Source: Gemmatirosa kalamazoonensis (GTDB taxonomy: Bacteria > Gemmatimonadota > Gemmatimonadetes > Gemmatimonadales > Gemmatimonadaceae). Taken from it: a DNA stretch of 64,000 nt. The translations under genes were made by a program, and so were the position numbers. The notes under the pieces are model-generated. The model did no database searches. It was not told the DNA's origin and saw only the letters and a program-made list of their open reading frames with translations. Below, in pieces: positions 52,327 through 61,892 of the stretch (position 1 is the stretch's first letter; each line of letters opens with the position of its first letter). The DNA lies in the NCBI RefSeq assembly GCF_000522985.1, contig NZ_CP007129.1, positions 248,001 through 312,000 of the forward strand. The letters run 5' to 3'.

Positions 52327-54156
52327 TCACGCGATGCCCGCTCTCGCCTTCGCCCGCGCGATGATCGCCGCCATCGTGTCGCGGTGCTTCGTGAACGTGT
52401 CGTCGACCACCTGCAGCGTGGGGATCGTGCTCGGGTAGAGGCCTAACGTTTCCGTGTTGAAGCGGCCGAACCCCGACTCGTGCACGCCGCTCGAGCCGCG
52501 CCCCGGCGCCGGTGCGCTGAGGTGCGAGTAGAAGCGCGAGTACTTCTGCCAGAGCGGGCCGCCGCCGGCGTGGAACATCGGGATGAAGCCGTGCAGCGCG
52601 TCGTACGGCATCTCGCCCACGGCGACCACCTTGGGATATTTCGCGCGCAGGTTCGTGATCATCCGCCGCGTGCCCTCGTGCATGTCGCCCGTCGTGCTGT
52701 TCACGTGCCCGCCGACGATGTCGAGGAAGTACGCATCCACGCCATAGCGCTCGATCATCTCGGCGATGCGCCCCTCGAGCCAGTTGCGCCACGGGTCGGC
52801 GCCGAGGTTCATGTACTCCAGCCAGCCGTCTTGGTGCCGATCGTTGTTCCAGTCCACCCAGTTCAGGTGGTACGTGTCGCCGTCGATCTTGCGCGTGACG
52901 CCGCCGGCGATCTTCGGCCACATGGCGAGCTTGCGGTTCGCCGAGTTCGTGCCGTACATCGGCATCATCTTGAACCCCATCCGCTGCCCCTCACCGATGA
53001 GCCGGCGGAAGCCCGCCTCGCCACCCATGCGCGCCGGGACCTCGTACTTCGGGTAGTCCCAGTAGTAGCGCCCGTCCCACGCGGCGAGGAACACGAGCAC
53101 GCGGCTCGCCGGGATCTGCGTCGCCATCCAGCGGAGGATCTCGAGCTGCCGGGCGTAGTCGTTGAAGATGAAGCCCGTGTAGTGCTGGCCGTGCAGCGTC
53201 GTCACGAGCGCGACGTCGCGCATCCATCGCGGCACGTCGGTGCGCGCCTCCCACGTCTCGAGGTCGAACGCGCGCTCCACGTGCTGCATGTGCTGCTGCA
53301 CCGCGGCGTCGAGCGACGTGGTGCGCGCGAGCCGCCACCGCGGCACGGCGACGCGCCGGTCGTCGCGCCACGCGTCGTGCTCGTAGATCGCCTCCACGCG
53401 GTAGGCGCGCTCGCCGGCCTGGAAGTAGAAGCGCTTCGGGCGCACCCGGTCGTCGAGCGTGGAGAGCGCGTACACGTCGCCGTCGCTCGGCAGCGCGGCG
53501 GCGATCGGCGTGGTGATGCTGATCGGCACGCCGGCGCCGTGCAGGTCGCCGGCGCCGAACGTGTAGCCGGCGAGCACGTCGCCGTCGGTCGGGTCGAACG
53601 GTGCGCCGCCGCCGACGGCGATGCGGCCGCGCGGCACGTCGCGGATCACCGTCGTCACGGTCTTGATGGGGTGCGGCATCTCGGCGACGACGTCCCACTC
53701 TATGGTGGTGCCGGTGCGGCGGAACGTCGCGGTGAGCGTGCCGGGCGCCTTCTCCTGGCCGCCGGCCCAGGTGAAGCCGTCGCAGGTGAGCTGCAGCGCG
53801 TCGCCGGTGCCGCCGGCCCGCATGCGGGCGCGGTCCAGGGCGTACGTGTTCTCCTCGGTGAAGACGAGGAAGCCGAACCGGTGGTCGCCGAACGCCACCG
53901 AGGGCTCGGGGAAGTCGAAGCTGAACTTCATGAACGACCGGCCCCGCGGCGGGATGAACACGTCGCTCGTCGACACGAGGTCGACGATGTCGCCCGGGGC
54001 GTGGACGTCCCGCACCTGAACGGCCGTCTGAACGGCGGGCGCGGGTGTGGGGGGCTCGGCGCCGGCGGGTGCGGGGGCGGCAGCCGATACGGCGGCGCCA
54101 GCGCTGGCGCCCGCGACGGTCTTGAGCCAGTCCCGCCGGGAGAAGGAGTCGGTCAT
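52327..54156 (-). CDS. Tat-exported TIM-barrel glycoside hydrolase-like protein
   Basis: A 609-residue protein with a twin-arginine signal (FSRRDWLKTVAG, then Ala-rich core). The N-terminal half is beta-rich. The C-terminal half is a TIM barrel of alpha-galactosidase/DUF6259-like type: VLVFLAAWDGRYYWDYPKYE, GFKMMPMYGTNSAN, LNWVDWNNDR, YGVDAYFLDIVGGHV (probable catalytic Asp) and VVAVGEMPYDALHG (probable Glu). No CAZy family is assigned with confidence. It lies divergent from the GH127-like gene across a shared 301-bp control region. The 52151-52326 spacer before its 3' end holds the promoter side of the gntR gene and a TACGCGTA palindrome. Confidence 0.75.
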   Translation of the reverse strand: MTDSFSRRDWLKTVAGASAGAAVSAAAPAPAGAEPPTPAPAVQTAVQVRDVHAPGDIVDLVSTSDVFIPPRGRSFMKFSFDFPEPSVAFGDHRFGFLVFTEENTYALDRARMRAGGTGDALQLTCDGFTWAGGQEKAPGTLTATFRRTGTTIEWDVVAEMPHPIKTVTTVIRDVPRGRIAVGGGAPFDPTDGDVLAGYTFGAGDLHGAGVPISITTPIAAALPSDGDVYALSTLDDRVRPKRFYFQAGERAYRVEAIYEHDAWRDDRRVAVPRWRLARTTSLDAAVQQHMQHVERAFDLETWEARTDVPRWMRDVALVTTLHGQHYTGFIFNDYARQLEILRWMATQIPASRVLVFLAAWDGRYYWDYPKYEVPARMGGEAGFRRLIGEGQRMGFKMMPMYGTNSANRKLAMWPKIAGGVTRKIDGDTYHLNWVDWNNDRHQDGWLEYMNLGADPWRNWLEGRIAEMIERYGVDAYFLDIVGGHVNSTTGDMHEGTRRMITNLRAKYPKVVAVGEMPYDALHGFIPMFHAGGGPLWQKYSRFYSHLSAPAPGRGSSGVHESGFGRFNTETLGLYPSTIPTLQVVDDTFTKHRDTMAAIIARAKARAGIA

Positions 54157-54238
54157 GGGCGTCGCGGGTGGGGCCGGTGGGACGGCGCGATGAATGCCGG
54201 CATGGTGACGGGCGATCCCCTTGCCGGGTCTCGGGGAT

Positions 54239-54280
54239 CGTATACGTTATTCAACCTGTCGAATGTTGGATACAATATGC
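54239..54280. promoter_or_regulatory. Divergent control region of the two glycosidase genes
   Basis: Within the 54157-54457 spacer the only A/T-rich stretch holds CGTATACG (54239-54246), TTCAAC (54250-54255) and TTGGATACAATA (54266-54277). TTCAAC and TACAAT are 16 bp apart and could be a plus-strand promoter for the GH127-like gene. GTATAC and GGATAC cores match the sites at 51288 and 57131, so overlap with GntR operators is plausible. Confidence 0.45.
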
Positions 54281-54457
54281 GATGTAGCCGCCGTCGTCGC
54301 GATCCGGACCACGGTTCAACGATCCGGGGGGCTCCCGCATAAACAAAAGAGGCACTCGGCCACCCGGGGCGCCTCACGGGATCTCCCCGGCCGTTCACGC
54401 CCGGCCGGCGCCGCTTCACGTCCGTCCGCCTCCCCGCGCGCACCCGACGAAGCATCG

Positions 54458-57070
54458 ATGTCCACTCGCCGCGACTTCCTCCAGCGTTCGGCGTCCGTCA
54501 CCGCCGCCCTCGCCCTCGGCCCCCTCGCCGCGAAGGCCGGCGCCGCCGCGACGCTCGACGACGGCATCCTCGACCCCGGCGCGCTCGTGCCCGGCGCCGC
54601 CGGTGCCACGGGCGCCGCCGAGGTGGCCCACGCGGCCGCCGCGCCCACGACGCCGGCGGCAATTCGTGCGTTCGAGCGGCGAATGCTGCGGGCACGCCCG
54701 ATCCCCTTCCATCAGGTCCGCGTGACCGGCGGCCCGCTGAAGCACGCGCAGGACCTCGACGTCGCGTACCTGAAGGAGCTCCAGCCGGACCGGATGCTCG
54801 CCTACTACCGCAAGGAGGCCGGGCTGACGCCGAAGGCGGAGGGCTACACCGGCTGGGACGGCGGCGGGCGCAACCTCACCGGCCACATCGCCGGCCACTA
54901 CCTGTCCGCCATCAGTTACATGTATGCCGCGACCGGCGACCCGGAGTTCAAGCGCCGCGCGGACTACATCGTGAGTGAGCTCAAGCTCGTGCAGGACAAG
55001 CACGGCGACGGCTACTGCGGCGCCCTCGAGGGCGGCCAGAAGGCGTTCGAGGAGGTGTCGAAGGGCAACATCCGCTCGGGCGGCTTCGACCTGAACGGCC
55101 TCTGGTCGCCGTGGTACACGCTGCACAAGACCTACGCCGGGCTGCGCGACGCCTACCGCGAGACCGGCAACAAGCAGGCGCTCGACGTCGAGACGAAGTT
55201 CGCCGCGTGGGCCGAGCGGATCGTCGCGCCGCTCTCGTACGAGCAGATGCAGCGCATGATGCTCACCGAGTTCGGCGGTATGAACGAGGTCTTCGCCGAC
55301 CTCTACGCCGACACCGGCGACGAGCGGTGGCTCAAGCTGTCCTACCGCTTCGAGCACGACGGCTTCACCCGTCCGCTGAAGCGTCACCAGGACAACCTCG
55401 GCGGCAAGCACGCCAACACGAACATCCCGAAGATGATCGGGTCGGCGGCGCGCTACGGGTACGTGGCCGACGCCGCGGACCTCGAGGCGGCGTCGTTCTT
55501 CACCGACCGCATCGCGCAGCACCACACGTACGCCACCGGCGGGCACGGCCAGTCGGAGTACTGGGGCCCCGCCGACCAGATCGGCGTGCGCGTCGACGGC
55601 CGCACGAGCGAGTCGTGCAACGCCTACAACATGGCGAAGCTGACGCGCCGGCTCGCCTCGTTCCGCCCGGACGCGGACTACGCCGACTACAACGAGCGCT
55701 GGCTGTTCAACCACGTCCTCGCGTCGATCGACCCGGAGGACGGGCGCACCTGCTACATGGTGCCGGTCGGCCGCGGCGTGCAGCAGGAGTATCAGGACAT
55801 GCAGCGGAGCTTCACCTGCTGCGTGGGCTCGGGGATGGAGAACCACGCGCTGCACGGGCAGAACATCTACTTCGAGAACGACGACACGCTCTGGGTGAAC
55901 CTGTTCATCCCGTCGACGGCGCAGATCGACACGGGCGCGCTGAAGGGCGTGCGCGTGGCGCAGACGACGGACTTCCCCGAGGGCGAGACGGCGACGGTCA
56001 CGCTCACCGTGCCGCAGCCGCGGAAGTTCACGCTCGCCGTTAGGCGCCCGACGTGGGCCGGGGACGGCTTCCGCATCGCGGTGAACGGGGAGGCGCTCGC
56101 GCAGCCGTCGCTGGCCCAGCTCCGCGCGAGCGGCGGCGGCCGCGCGTCGCGCGAGGAGGAAGCGCGGCCGCAGCCGAGCAGCTACGTCGAGATCGAGCGG
56201 ACGTGGAAGACCGGCGACACGATCCAGCTCACGCTCCCGAAGTCGCTGCGCCTCGAGCCGACGCCGGACCAGCCGCAGGTCGCGGCGATCATGTGGGGCC
56301 CGCTCGTGCTCGCGGGCGATCTCGGGCCGCGCCGCGAGGGACGCGGCCGCGTCGCCGACGGCTCGGCGACGAACGCGCCGGCGCCGCAGCCGGTGCCGGT
56401 GCTCGTCACCGGCGGGCGCGCGCTCACCGACTGGGTGGTGCCGGCCGGCGCGCCTAACGAGTTCACGGCGAAGGGCGTCGCGCTGATCCCCGAGCAGAAG
56501 AGCGCGCCGGGCGACGTGGCGCTGAAGCCGTTCTATCGCACGCATCGCCGCCGCTACAGCGGCTACTTCGACATCCTCACGCCGGCGCAGTACGAGGCGC
56601 GCGGCGCGGCGATCGCCGCGGAGCGCGAGCGCGTGCGCAAGCTGGAGGCGGCGACGGTGGGCTTCGTGCAGCCGGGCGAGATGCAGCCGGAGCGCGACTT
56701 CAACTATCAGAGCGAGCCGCTCGAGCGTCCGGTGTTGCGGGCGGAGGGGCGGGCGAATCGCGCCGGCCAGGGGTGGTTCTCGTTCGATCTCCCGGTGGAC
56801 CCGTCGGCGCCGACGGCGGTGGTGGTGACGTACCTGAACAGCCAGGGTCTCGCGCCGGCCGCGGGCAACTTCCAGATCCTCGTCGACGGCACGCCGGTCG
56901 GCACGTTCGAGCCGAACGCGACGGCGATCGGGTTCTGGGACGCGCAGTACGCGGTGCCGCAGGATCTCGTGAAGGGCAAGAGCAAGATCACGGTCCGCTT
57001 CCAGGCGGCGTCGAACGGGCGGATCACGCCGGTGTTCGGCGTGCGCACCGTGCGCGCGACGAGCTTGTAG
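54458..57070 (+). CDS. Beta-L-arabinofuranosidase, GH127/GH146-type (DUF1680)
   Basis: An 870-residue protein starting with a Tat-like signal (STRRDFLQRSASVTAALAL). The (alpha/alpha)6 domain covers about 100-540. GWDGGGRNLTGHIAGHYLSA and NEVFADLYADTGDERWLKL are DUF1680 motifs. The zinc/thiolate site is seen as TSESCNAYNM (E385, C387) and SFTCCVGSGMENH (C454, C455), matching the Glu-Cys-Cys-Cys set of HypBA1, where one Cys of the CC pair is the nucleophile. C-terminal beta domains include GWFSFDLPVDPSAPTAVVVT. It removes terminal beta-L-arabinofuranose. A GCTGCGTG palindrome begins right at its stop codon. Confidence 0.88.
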   Translation: MSTRRDFLQRSASVTAALALGPLAAKAGAAATLDDGILDPGALVPGAAGATGAAEVAHAAAAPTTPAAIRAFERRMLRARPIPFHQVRVTGGPLKHAQDLDVAYLKELQPDRMLAYYRKEAGLTPKAEGYTGWDGGGRNLTGHIAGHYLSAISYMYAATGDPEFKRRADYIVSELKLVQDKHGDGYCGALEGGQKAFEEVSKGNIRSGGFDLNGLWSPWYTLHKTYAGLRDAYRETGNKQALDVETKFAAWAERIVAPLSYEQMQRMMLTEFGGMNEVFADLYADTGDERWLKLSYRFEHDGFTRPLKRHQDNLGGKHANTNIPKMIGSAARYGYVADAADLEAASFFTDRIAQHHTYATGGHGQSEYWGPADQIGVRVDGRTSESCNAYNMAKLTRRLASFRPDADYADYNERWLFNHVLASIDPEDGRTCYMVPVGRGVQQEYQDMQRSFTCCVGSGMENHALHGQNIYFENDDTLWVNLFIPSTAQIDTGALKGVRVAQTTDFPEGETATVTLTVPQPRKFTLAVRRPTWAGDGFRIAVNGEALAQPSLAQLRASGGGRASREEEARPQPSSYVEIERTWKTGDTIQLTLPKSLRLEPTPDQPQVAAIMWGPLVLAGDLGPRREGRGRVADGSATNAPAPQPVPVLVTGGRALTDWVVPAGAPNEFTAKGVALIPEQKSAPGDVALKPFYRTHRRRYSGYFDILTPAQYEARGAAIAAERERVRKLEAATVGFVQPGEMQPERDFNYQSEPLERPVLRAEGRANRAGQGWFSFDLPVDPSAPTAVVVTYLNSQGLAPAAGNFQILVDGTPVGTFEPNATAIGFWDAQYAVPQDLVKGKSKITVRFQAASNGRITPVFGVRTVRATSL

Positions 57071-57127
57071 CTGCGTGGCTGCGTGGCTGCGTGAGGTGTC
57101 GCGCCGCGACGCAGCCACGCAGCAGCT
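57070..57127. repeat. GCTGCGTG palindrome, left border of SusCD pair 2
   Basis: The left arm is GCTGCGTGGCTGCGTGGCTG plus CGTG. The right arm contains GCGACGCAGCCACGCAGCAG. The loop is about 12 nt. It starts at the last base of the upstream stop codon. The same family borders the pair on the other side at 61787-61850. Confidence 0.88.
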
Positions 57128-57130
57128 GTT

Positions 57131-57141
57131 CGTATACAATA
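57131..57141 (+). promoter_or_regulatory. CGTATACAATA site before SusCD pair 2
   Basis: CGTATACAATA lies 53 bp before the SusC-like ATG and shares the GATACAATA/GTATACAAT core with two other sites of the locus. TACAAT or TATACA could be the -10 box of the promoter; alternatively it is a regulator half-site. No good -35 box is visible upstream in the palindrome. Confidence 0.4.
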
Positions 57142-57193
57142 GACAACATCCAGGATCCCGCTCGACCCGTCCCCGCTCCCCGGAGTCCCAGAC

Positions 57194-60157
57194 ATGCGCA
57201 TGTCATCCGTCGGCGGCACGATCGCCCTGTGCCTGCTGACCCCGTTCGCGGCCGAAGCGCAGGCCACCGGGCGGATCACCGGCGTGGTCACGTCCGACGC
57301 CGGCCGCCCCGTCTTCCGCGCCCAGGTCACCATCCCGGGCACCCAGCTCGGCGCGCTCACCGACTCCACGGGGCACTACCGCATCGCGAGCGTCCCCGCC
57401 GGGCGCCACGTCGTGCGCGCCGCCTCGCTCGGCTACTTCCCGGGCCTCGACACGGTCACCGTCACCTCGAACGGCGCCGTCACCGCCGACTTCCGCCTCG
57501 GCACGCTCGCCGTCTCGCTGCAGCAGATGGTCGTCGTCGGCTACGGCACCCAGCGCAAGGGCGAGGTCACGGGCTCCGTCGCGCAGGTCAACTCCGAGGA
57601 GTTCAACCAGGGCCCGGCGCGCGACGCCGCGTCGCTCATCGCCGGCAAGGTCGCCGGCCTGGGCGTCACCACGCCGAGCGGTGACCCGCGTGCCGGCACG
57701 CAGATCACGCTCCGCGGCATCACGACGATCCAGGGCAACACCAACCCGCTGATCCTCGTCGACGGCGTGCCGGGCGGCCTCAACACCGTCTCGCCGTCCG
57801 ACATCGAGTCGATCAGCGTGCTGAAGGACGGCTCCGCGGCCGCGGTCTACGGCTCGCGCGCGTCGAACGGCGTCATCCTCATCACGACCAAGCGGCACAG
57901 CGGCGGCAAGCCGACGATGCGCTACGAGGGCTACGTCGCCGAACAGAGCATCTACCGCCGCCCCGACTTCCTCACCGCCGACGACTACCGCCGGCTCAAG
58001 GCGACGGGCCTCAACTTCGAGGACCTCGGCGGCAACACCGACTGGCAGGCGCAGATCCTCCGCAGCAACCCGACGAGCCAGTACCACAACCTGGCGATCG
58101 GCGGCGGCGACCGGCAGACGAACTACACCGGCTCGTTCACGTTCGACAAGGCGCAGGGGATCTTCCAGCGCTCCGACAACCAGAACCTGACGGCGCGCGG
58201 CACGGTGCACCACACGATGTTCGGCAACAAGCTGACCGCCGACGCGAACTTCCTGAACCGCACGCAGGACTACTTCACGGGGCCCAGCTACGGGTGGGCG
58301 TGGCGTCAGGCGCTGATCCGCAACCCCACCGACAACGTGCGCGCGGCCGACGGGACGTGGCAGGAGCGCGGCACGTACATGTACCAGAACCCGGTCGCGC
58401 TCATCGACGAGCAGAACGGCAAGTACGAGGGCCGCGACACGCGCCTGCACGGCACCGCGACGCTGACCCCCGTCAACCACCTGCGCCTGTCGCTCATGGG
58501 CGGCGTGTCGCGCTTCTCCTCGCTGAGCGGCGACGCGACGACGTTCGAGCACGCCAACACCACACTGAGCGGCCTGAACGGCACGGCGAACCGCAACACC
58601 TCGTCGAGCGAGGACCGCATCCTCGAGGGCACGGGCACGTACACGAACAGCTTCGGGCGGCACAACGTCACGCTGCTGGGCGGCTACAGCTACCAGGACA
58701 ACGTGGCCGAGAACTTCGGCGCCAGCACGTTCAACTTCCCGACGGACCTGTTCGGCTACGACGCGCTCGCGCGCGGCACGGCGCTGACCGACGGCAAGGC
58801 GACGCTCTCGAGCGGCAAGACGGGCTACAACGTGATCGGCTTCTTCGGTCGCCTGAACTACGACTGGCAGAACCGCTTCCTGCTCATGGCCAGCCTGCGG
58901 CAGGAAGGGAACTCGCGCTTCGGCGCCGACCACAAGTGGGGCCTGTTCCCCGGCGCGTCGGCCGCGTGGCGTCTGAGCGAGGAGGGCTTCCTCAAGCGCT
59001 TCTCGTTCATCAACGACCTCAAGCTGCGCACGGGCTACGGCGTCACCGGCATCGCGCCCGGCTCGTCGTACCTCTCGCTCACCAGCTACTCGTACGGCGG
59101 CAAGATCCTGTACAACGGTCAGTGGGTGCAGGGCCTCTCGCCGTCGCGGAACGCGAACCCGAACCTCCGCTGGGAGGAGAAGCGCGAGCTGAACTCCGGC
59201 GCCGACTTCTCGCTGTTCGCGTCGCGGCTGAACGGCAGCGTCGACGTGTACAACCGCACGACGCACAACATGCTGTACAACTACTCGGTGCCGGTGCCGC
59301 CGTACCTGTTCGGCAGCATCCTCGCCAACGTCGGCTCGATGCGGAACTCGGGCGTCGAGGCGCAGCTCTCGTACGACGTGCTCCGCGGCAGCAAGCTGCG
59401 GTGGACGACGAGCGCGAACTGGTCGAAGAACAAGAACCGGCTGCTCACGCTCTCGAACGAGACGTTCCAGCCGTCGAGCGACTGCACGACGCTGGGCGGC
59501 ACGGGTGAGCCGATCCAGGTGAGCACGCACCAGATGTGCGTCGGCCAGCAGATCGGCAACTTCTACGGTTGGCAGTCGGTCGACATCGACGACAAGGGCG
59601 TGTGGGTCGTCCTCGACAGCGTCGGCAATCGGATCTCCGTCGCGAACGCGAAGCCGAAGGACCGCCGGGTGATCGGCAACGGCATCCCGAAGCAGTACGC
59701 GGCGTGGAACAACAACGTGCGCTTCCGGAACTTCGATCTCGACGTGAACATGCGCGGCGCGTTCAAGTTCCAGATCCTGAACTACCAGCGCATGTACTAC
59801 GAGAACCCGACGATCATTCAGTACAACATGCTGAAGTCGGCGTTCGACCCGGTGTACGGCAAGCGCCCGGTGAACTACAGCCTGGCGTACGTCAGCTACT
59901 ACATCGAGAACGGCGACTACTGGAAGATCGACAACGCGACGCTCGGCTACACGCTGCCGCGGCGCCTGCTCAGCCGGTTCGGCGGCAACGTCCAGAGCGC
60001 GCGCGTGTACTTCTCGGGCCGCAACCTGCTGACGCTCACCGGCTACAAGGGGATGGACCCCGAGGTGCCGATCAGCGGGCTGACGCCCGGCATCGACGAC
60101 CGCGACCAGTACCCGACGACGCGCACGTTCACCGGCGGCATGACCATCCAGTTCTGA
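57194..60157 (+). CDS. SusC/RagA-like TonB-dependent channel, pair 2
   Basis: A 987-residue channel. The signal ends FAAEAQ; then a regulatory-like domain (GRITGVVTSDAGRPVFRAQV), a plug beginning QQMVVVGYGTQRKGEVTGSV, ILVDGVPGGLNTVSPSDIES and VLKDGSAAAVYGSRASNGVI, then the barrel ending TFTGGMTIQF. The VVGYGTQRKxxxTGSV style is that of Bacteroidota SusC rather than of pair 1. No GCCTAACG octamer occurs in it, and it is bordered by matching palindromes, so acquisition from elsewhere is plausible. The SusD partner starts 10 bp downstream. Confidence 0.93.
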   Translation: MRMSSVGGTIALCLLTPFAAEAQATGRITGVVTSDAGRPVFRAQVTIPGTQLGALTDSTGHYRIASVPAGRHVVRAASLGYFPGLDTVTVTSNGAVTADFRLGTLAVSLQQMVVVGYGTQRKGEVTGSVAQVNSEEFNQGPARDAASLIAGKVAGLGVTTPSGDPRAGTQITLRGITTIQGNTNPLILVDGVPGGLNTVSPSDIESISVLKDGSAAAVYGSRASNGVILITTKRHSGGKPTMRYEGYVAEQSIYRRPDFLTADDYRRLKATGLNFEDLGGNTDWQAQILRSNPTSQYHNLAIGGGDRQTNYTGSFTFDKAQGIFQRSDNQNLTARGTVHHTMFGNKLTADANFLNRTQDYFTGPSYGWAWRQALIRNPTDNVRAADGTWQERGTYMYQNPVALIDEQNGKYEGRDTRLHGTATLTPVNHLRLSLMGGVSRFSSLSGDATTFEHANTTLSGLNGTANRNTSSSEDRILEGTGTYTNSFGRHNVTLLGGYSYQDNVAENFGASTFNFPTDLFGYDALARGTALTDGKATLSSGKTGYNVIGFFGRLNYDWQNRFLLMASLRQEGNSRFGADHKWGLFPGASAAWRLSEEGFLKRFSFINDLKLRTGYGVTGIAPGSSYLSLTSYSYGGKILYNGQWVQGLSPSRNANPNLRWEEKRELNSGADFSLFASRLNGSVDVYNRTTHNMLYNYSVPVPPYLFGSILANVGSMRNSGVEAQLSYDVLRGSKLRWTTSANWSKNKNRLLTLSNETFQPSSDCTTLGGTGEPIQVSTHQMCVGQQIGNFYGWQSVDIDDKGVWVVLDSVGNRISVANAKPKDRRVIGNGIPKQYAAWNNNVRFRNFDLDVNMRGAFKFQILNYQRMYYENPTIIQYNMLKSAFDPVYGKRPVNYSLAYVSYYIENGDYWKIDNATLGYTLPRRLLSRFGGNVQSARVYFSGRNLLTLTGYKGMDPEVPISGLTPGIDDRDQYPTTRTFTGGMTIQF

Positions 60158-60167
60158 GGCCACTTCG

Positions 60168-61781
60168 ATGCGAACTCTCCTTTCGAAGCTCACGGTGCTC
60201 GGCGCGGTGGTTCTCGCCGGCGTCGGGGCGGCAAGCTGCACGGACCTCACGGAGACCCCGTACACCGAGGTCACCGAGGCGAACTTCAAGCCCACCGCCG
60301 CCGACCTCGCGGCGCTCATGGCGCCGGCGTACACGCCACTGCGCGGCATCTGGATGAGCTGGTACGGCATGGTCGACTTCCAGGAGGAGACCGCCGACGA
60401 GCTGCTCACCCCCGTGCGGCCGAACGGCTGGTACGACGGCGGCGTCTACATCCGCCTGCACGAGCACAAGTGGGACGCGAACCAGGGGCAGCCGAACGGC
60501 CTCTATAGCCAGTCGTTCAGCGGCATCAACGCCGCGAACCGCGTGATCTACCAGCTCGAGTCGGGCGTCATCCCGGTCGACGCGGCGACGAAGACGGCGA
60601 CGCTTGCCGAGCTCCGCGCGCTTCGCGCGTACTACTACACGCTGCTGCTCGACAACTTCGGCAACGTGCCGGTCGTGACCGACTTCACGGCCACCGAGCT
60701 GCCGGAGCAGAAGACGCGGCAGCAGGTGTACGACTTCGTCGTGAAGGAGCTCACGGAGACGATCCCGCAGCTCTCGGCGGCGACGGGCACGGCGATGTAC
60801 GGCCGCATCAACCAGTACGCCGCGAAGGGGATCCTCGCGCGCGTGTACCTGAACGCCGGCGTGTACACGGGCACCCCGCAGTACGACAAGGTGCTCACGC
60901 TCACGCAGGAGATCATGGCGGCGAACAAGTACCAGCTCGACGCCGACTACAGCACGCCGTTCTCCCGCACGAACGACAAGTCGTCGCAGGAGATCATCTT
61001 CGCGGTGCCCTACGACGCGATCAACGCGACGCAGAGCAACTTCCACATGAAGACGCTGAAGCCGGACCTCCGGTTCGTCTTCAACATGCAGGCGCAGCCG
61101 TGGGGCGGCTCGGCGTCGAACCCGCAGTTCATCGACACGTACGACAAGGACGACGCACGCCTCACCAAGACGTGGATGATGGGCACCCAGCGCGACGCGC
61201 AGGGGCGCGGCTACGACTTCAAGGAGTTCGTCCCGTCGATGACGAAGACGGACTTCGACAACGGCTACCCGGTGAAGAAGTACGAGATCTACCAGGGTGA
61301 GACCGGTGCGTCGGACGTCGACTATCCCGCGCTGCGCTACGCCGAGGTGCTGTTCATGCGGGCCGAGGCGCTGCTGCGGACCGGCCAGGCCGACGCCGCC
61401 GCTGCGCTCGTGACGCAGGTCCGGAAGCGCAACTTCACGGGCGCCGCGGCCGCGAAGGCGACGGTCACCGGCCCCGATCTGGTGAAGGGGAGCGTCTACA
61501 ACTACGGGTGGTACGACACGGACGGCACCGTGAAGGACAAGGCGGGCGGCACGCCGACGTTCAACGGCGGCGCCGACATCCAGTACGGCCGCTTCCTCGA
61601 CGAGCTGGGATGGGAGTTCGCCATCGAGGCGCACCGGCGCACGGACCTGATCCGCTTCGGCGTGTTCACGACGAAGAAGTGGTTCAACCACGTGCCGAAC
61701 GGCAGCTTCCGCACGCTGTTCGCGATCCCGCAGAGCGCCATCCAGACGAACAGCAAGTTGAAGCAGAACCCTGGCTTCTGA
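60168..61781 (+). CDS. SusD/RagB-like outer-membrane lipoprotein, pair 2
   Basis: A 537-residue lipoprotein. The lipobox is GAASC (Cys24), followed by TDLTETPYTEVTEANFKPTA. TPR-like SusD helices include LRALRAYYYTLLLDNFGNVP and INQYAAKGILARVYLNAGVY, and the C-terminus has FLDELGWEFAIEAHRRTDLI and AIPQSAIQTNSKLKQNPGF, the textbook SusD ending. It is the glycan-binding lid of the preceding channel. It is the longer Bacteroidota-like form and also lacks the octamer. Confidence 0.94.
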   Translation: MRTLLSKLTVLGAVVLAGVGAASCTDLTETPYTEVTEANFKPTAADLAALMAPAYTPLRGIWMSWYGMVDFQEETADELLTPVRPNGWYDGGVYIRLHEHKWDANQGQPNGLYSQSFSGINAANRVIYQLESGVIPVDAATKTATLAELRALRAYYYTLLLDNFGNVPVVTDFTATELPEQKTRQQVYDFVVKELTETIPQLSAATGTAMYGRINQYAAKGILARVYLNAGVYTGTPQYDKVLTLTQEIMAANKYQLDADYSTPFSRTNDKSSQEIIFAVPYDAINATQSNFHMKTLKPDLRFVFNMQAQPWGGSASNPQFIDTYDKDDARLTKTWMMGTQRDAQGRGYDFKEFVPSMTKTDFDNGYPVKKYEIYQGETGASDVDYPALRYAEVLFMRAEALLRTGQADAAAALVTQVRKRNFTGAAAAKATVTGPDLVKGSVYNYGWYDTDGTVKDKAGGTPTFNGGADIQYGRFLDELGWEFAIEAHRRTDLIRFGVFTTKKWFNHVPNGSFRTLFAIPQSAIQTNSKLKQNPGF

Positions 61782-61786
61782 GGACC

Positions 61787-61850
61787 GCTGCGTGGCTGCG
61801 TGGCTGCGTGCTGCTTATGATGAGCCACGCAGCCACGCAGCCACGCAGCT
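61787..61850. repeat. GCTGCGTG palindrome, right border of SusCD pair 2
   Basis: The left arm is GCTGCGTGGCTGCGTGGCTG followed by CGTGCTGC, and the right arm is GCCACGCAGCCACGCAGCCA followed by CGCAGC. The loop is TTATGAT-like. It begins 6 bp after the SusD stop. It is a better conserved copy than the one at 57070 and occupies most of the 61782-61892 spacer. Confidence 0.9.
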
Positions 61851-61892
61851 TCCTGTACGGTTCCCCGCGCCGGCCCACGAGGAGACCTCCAG

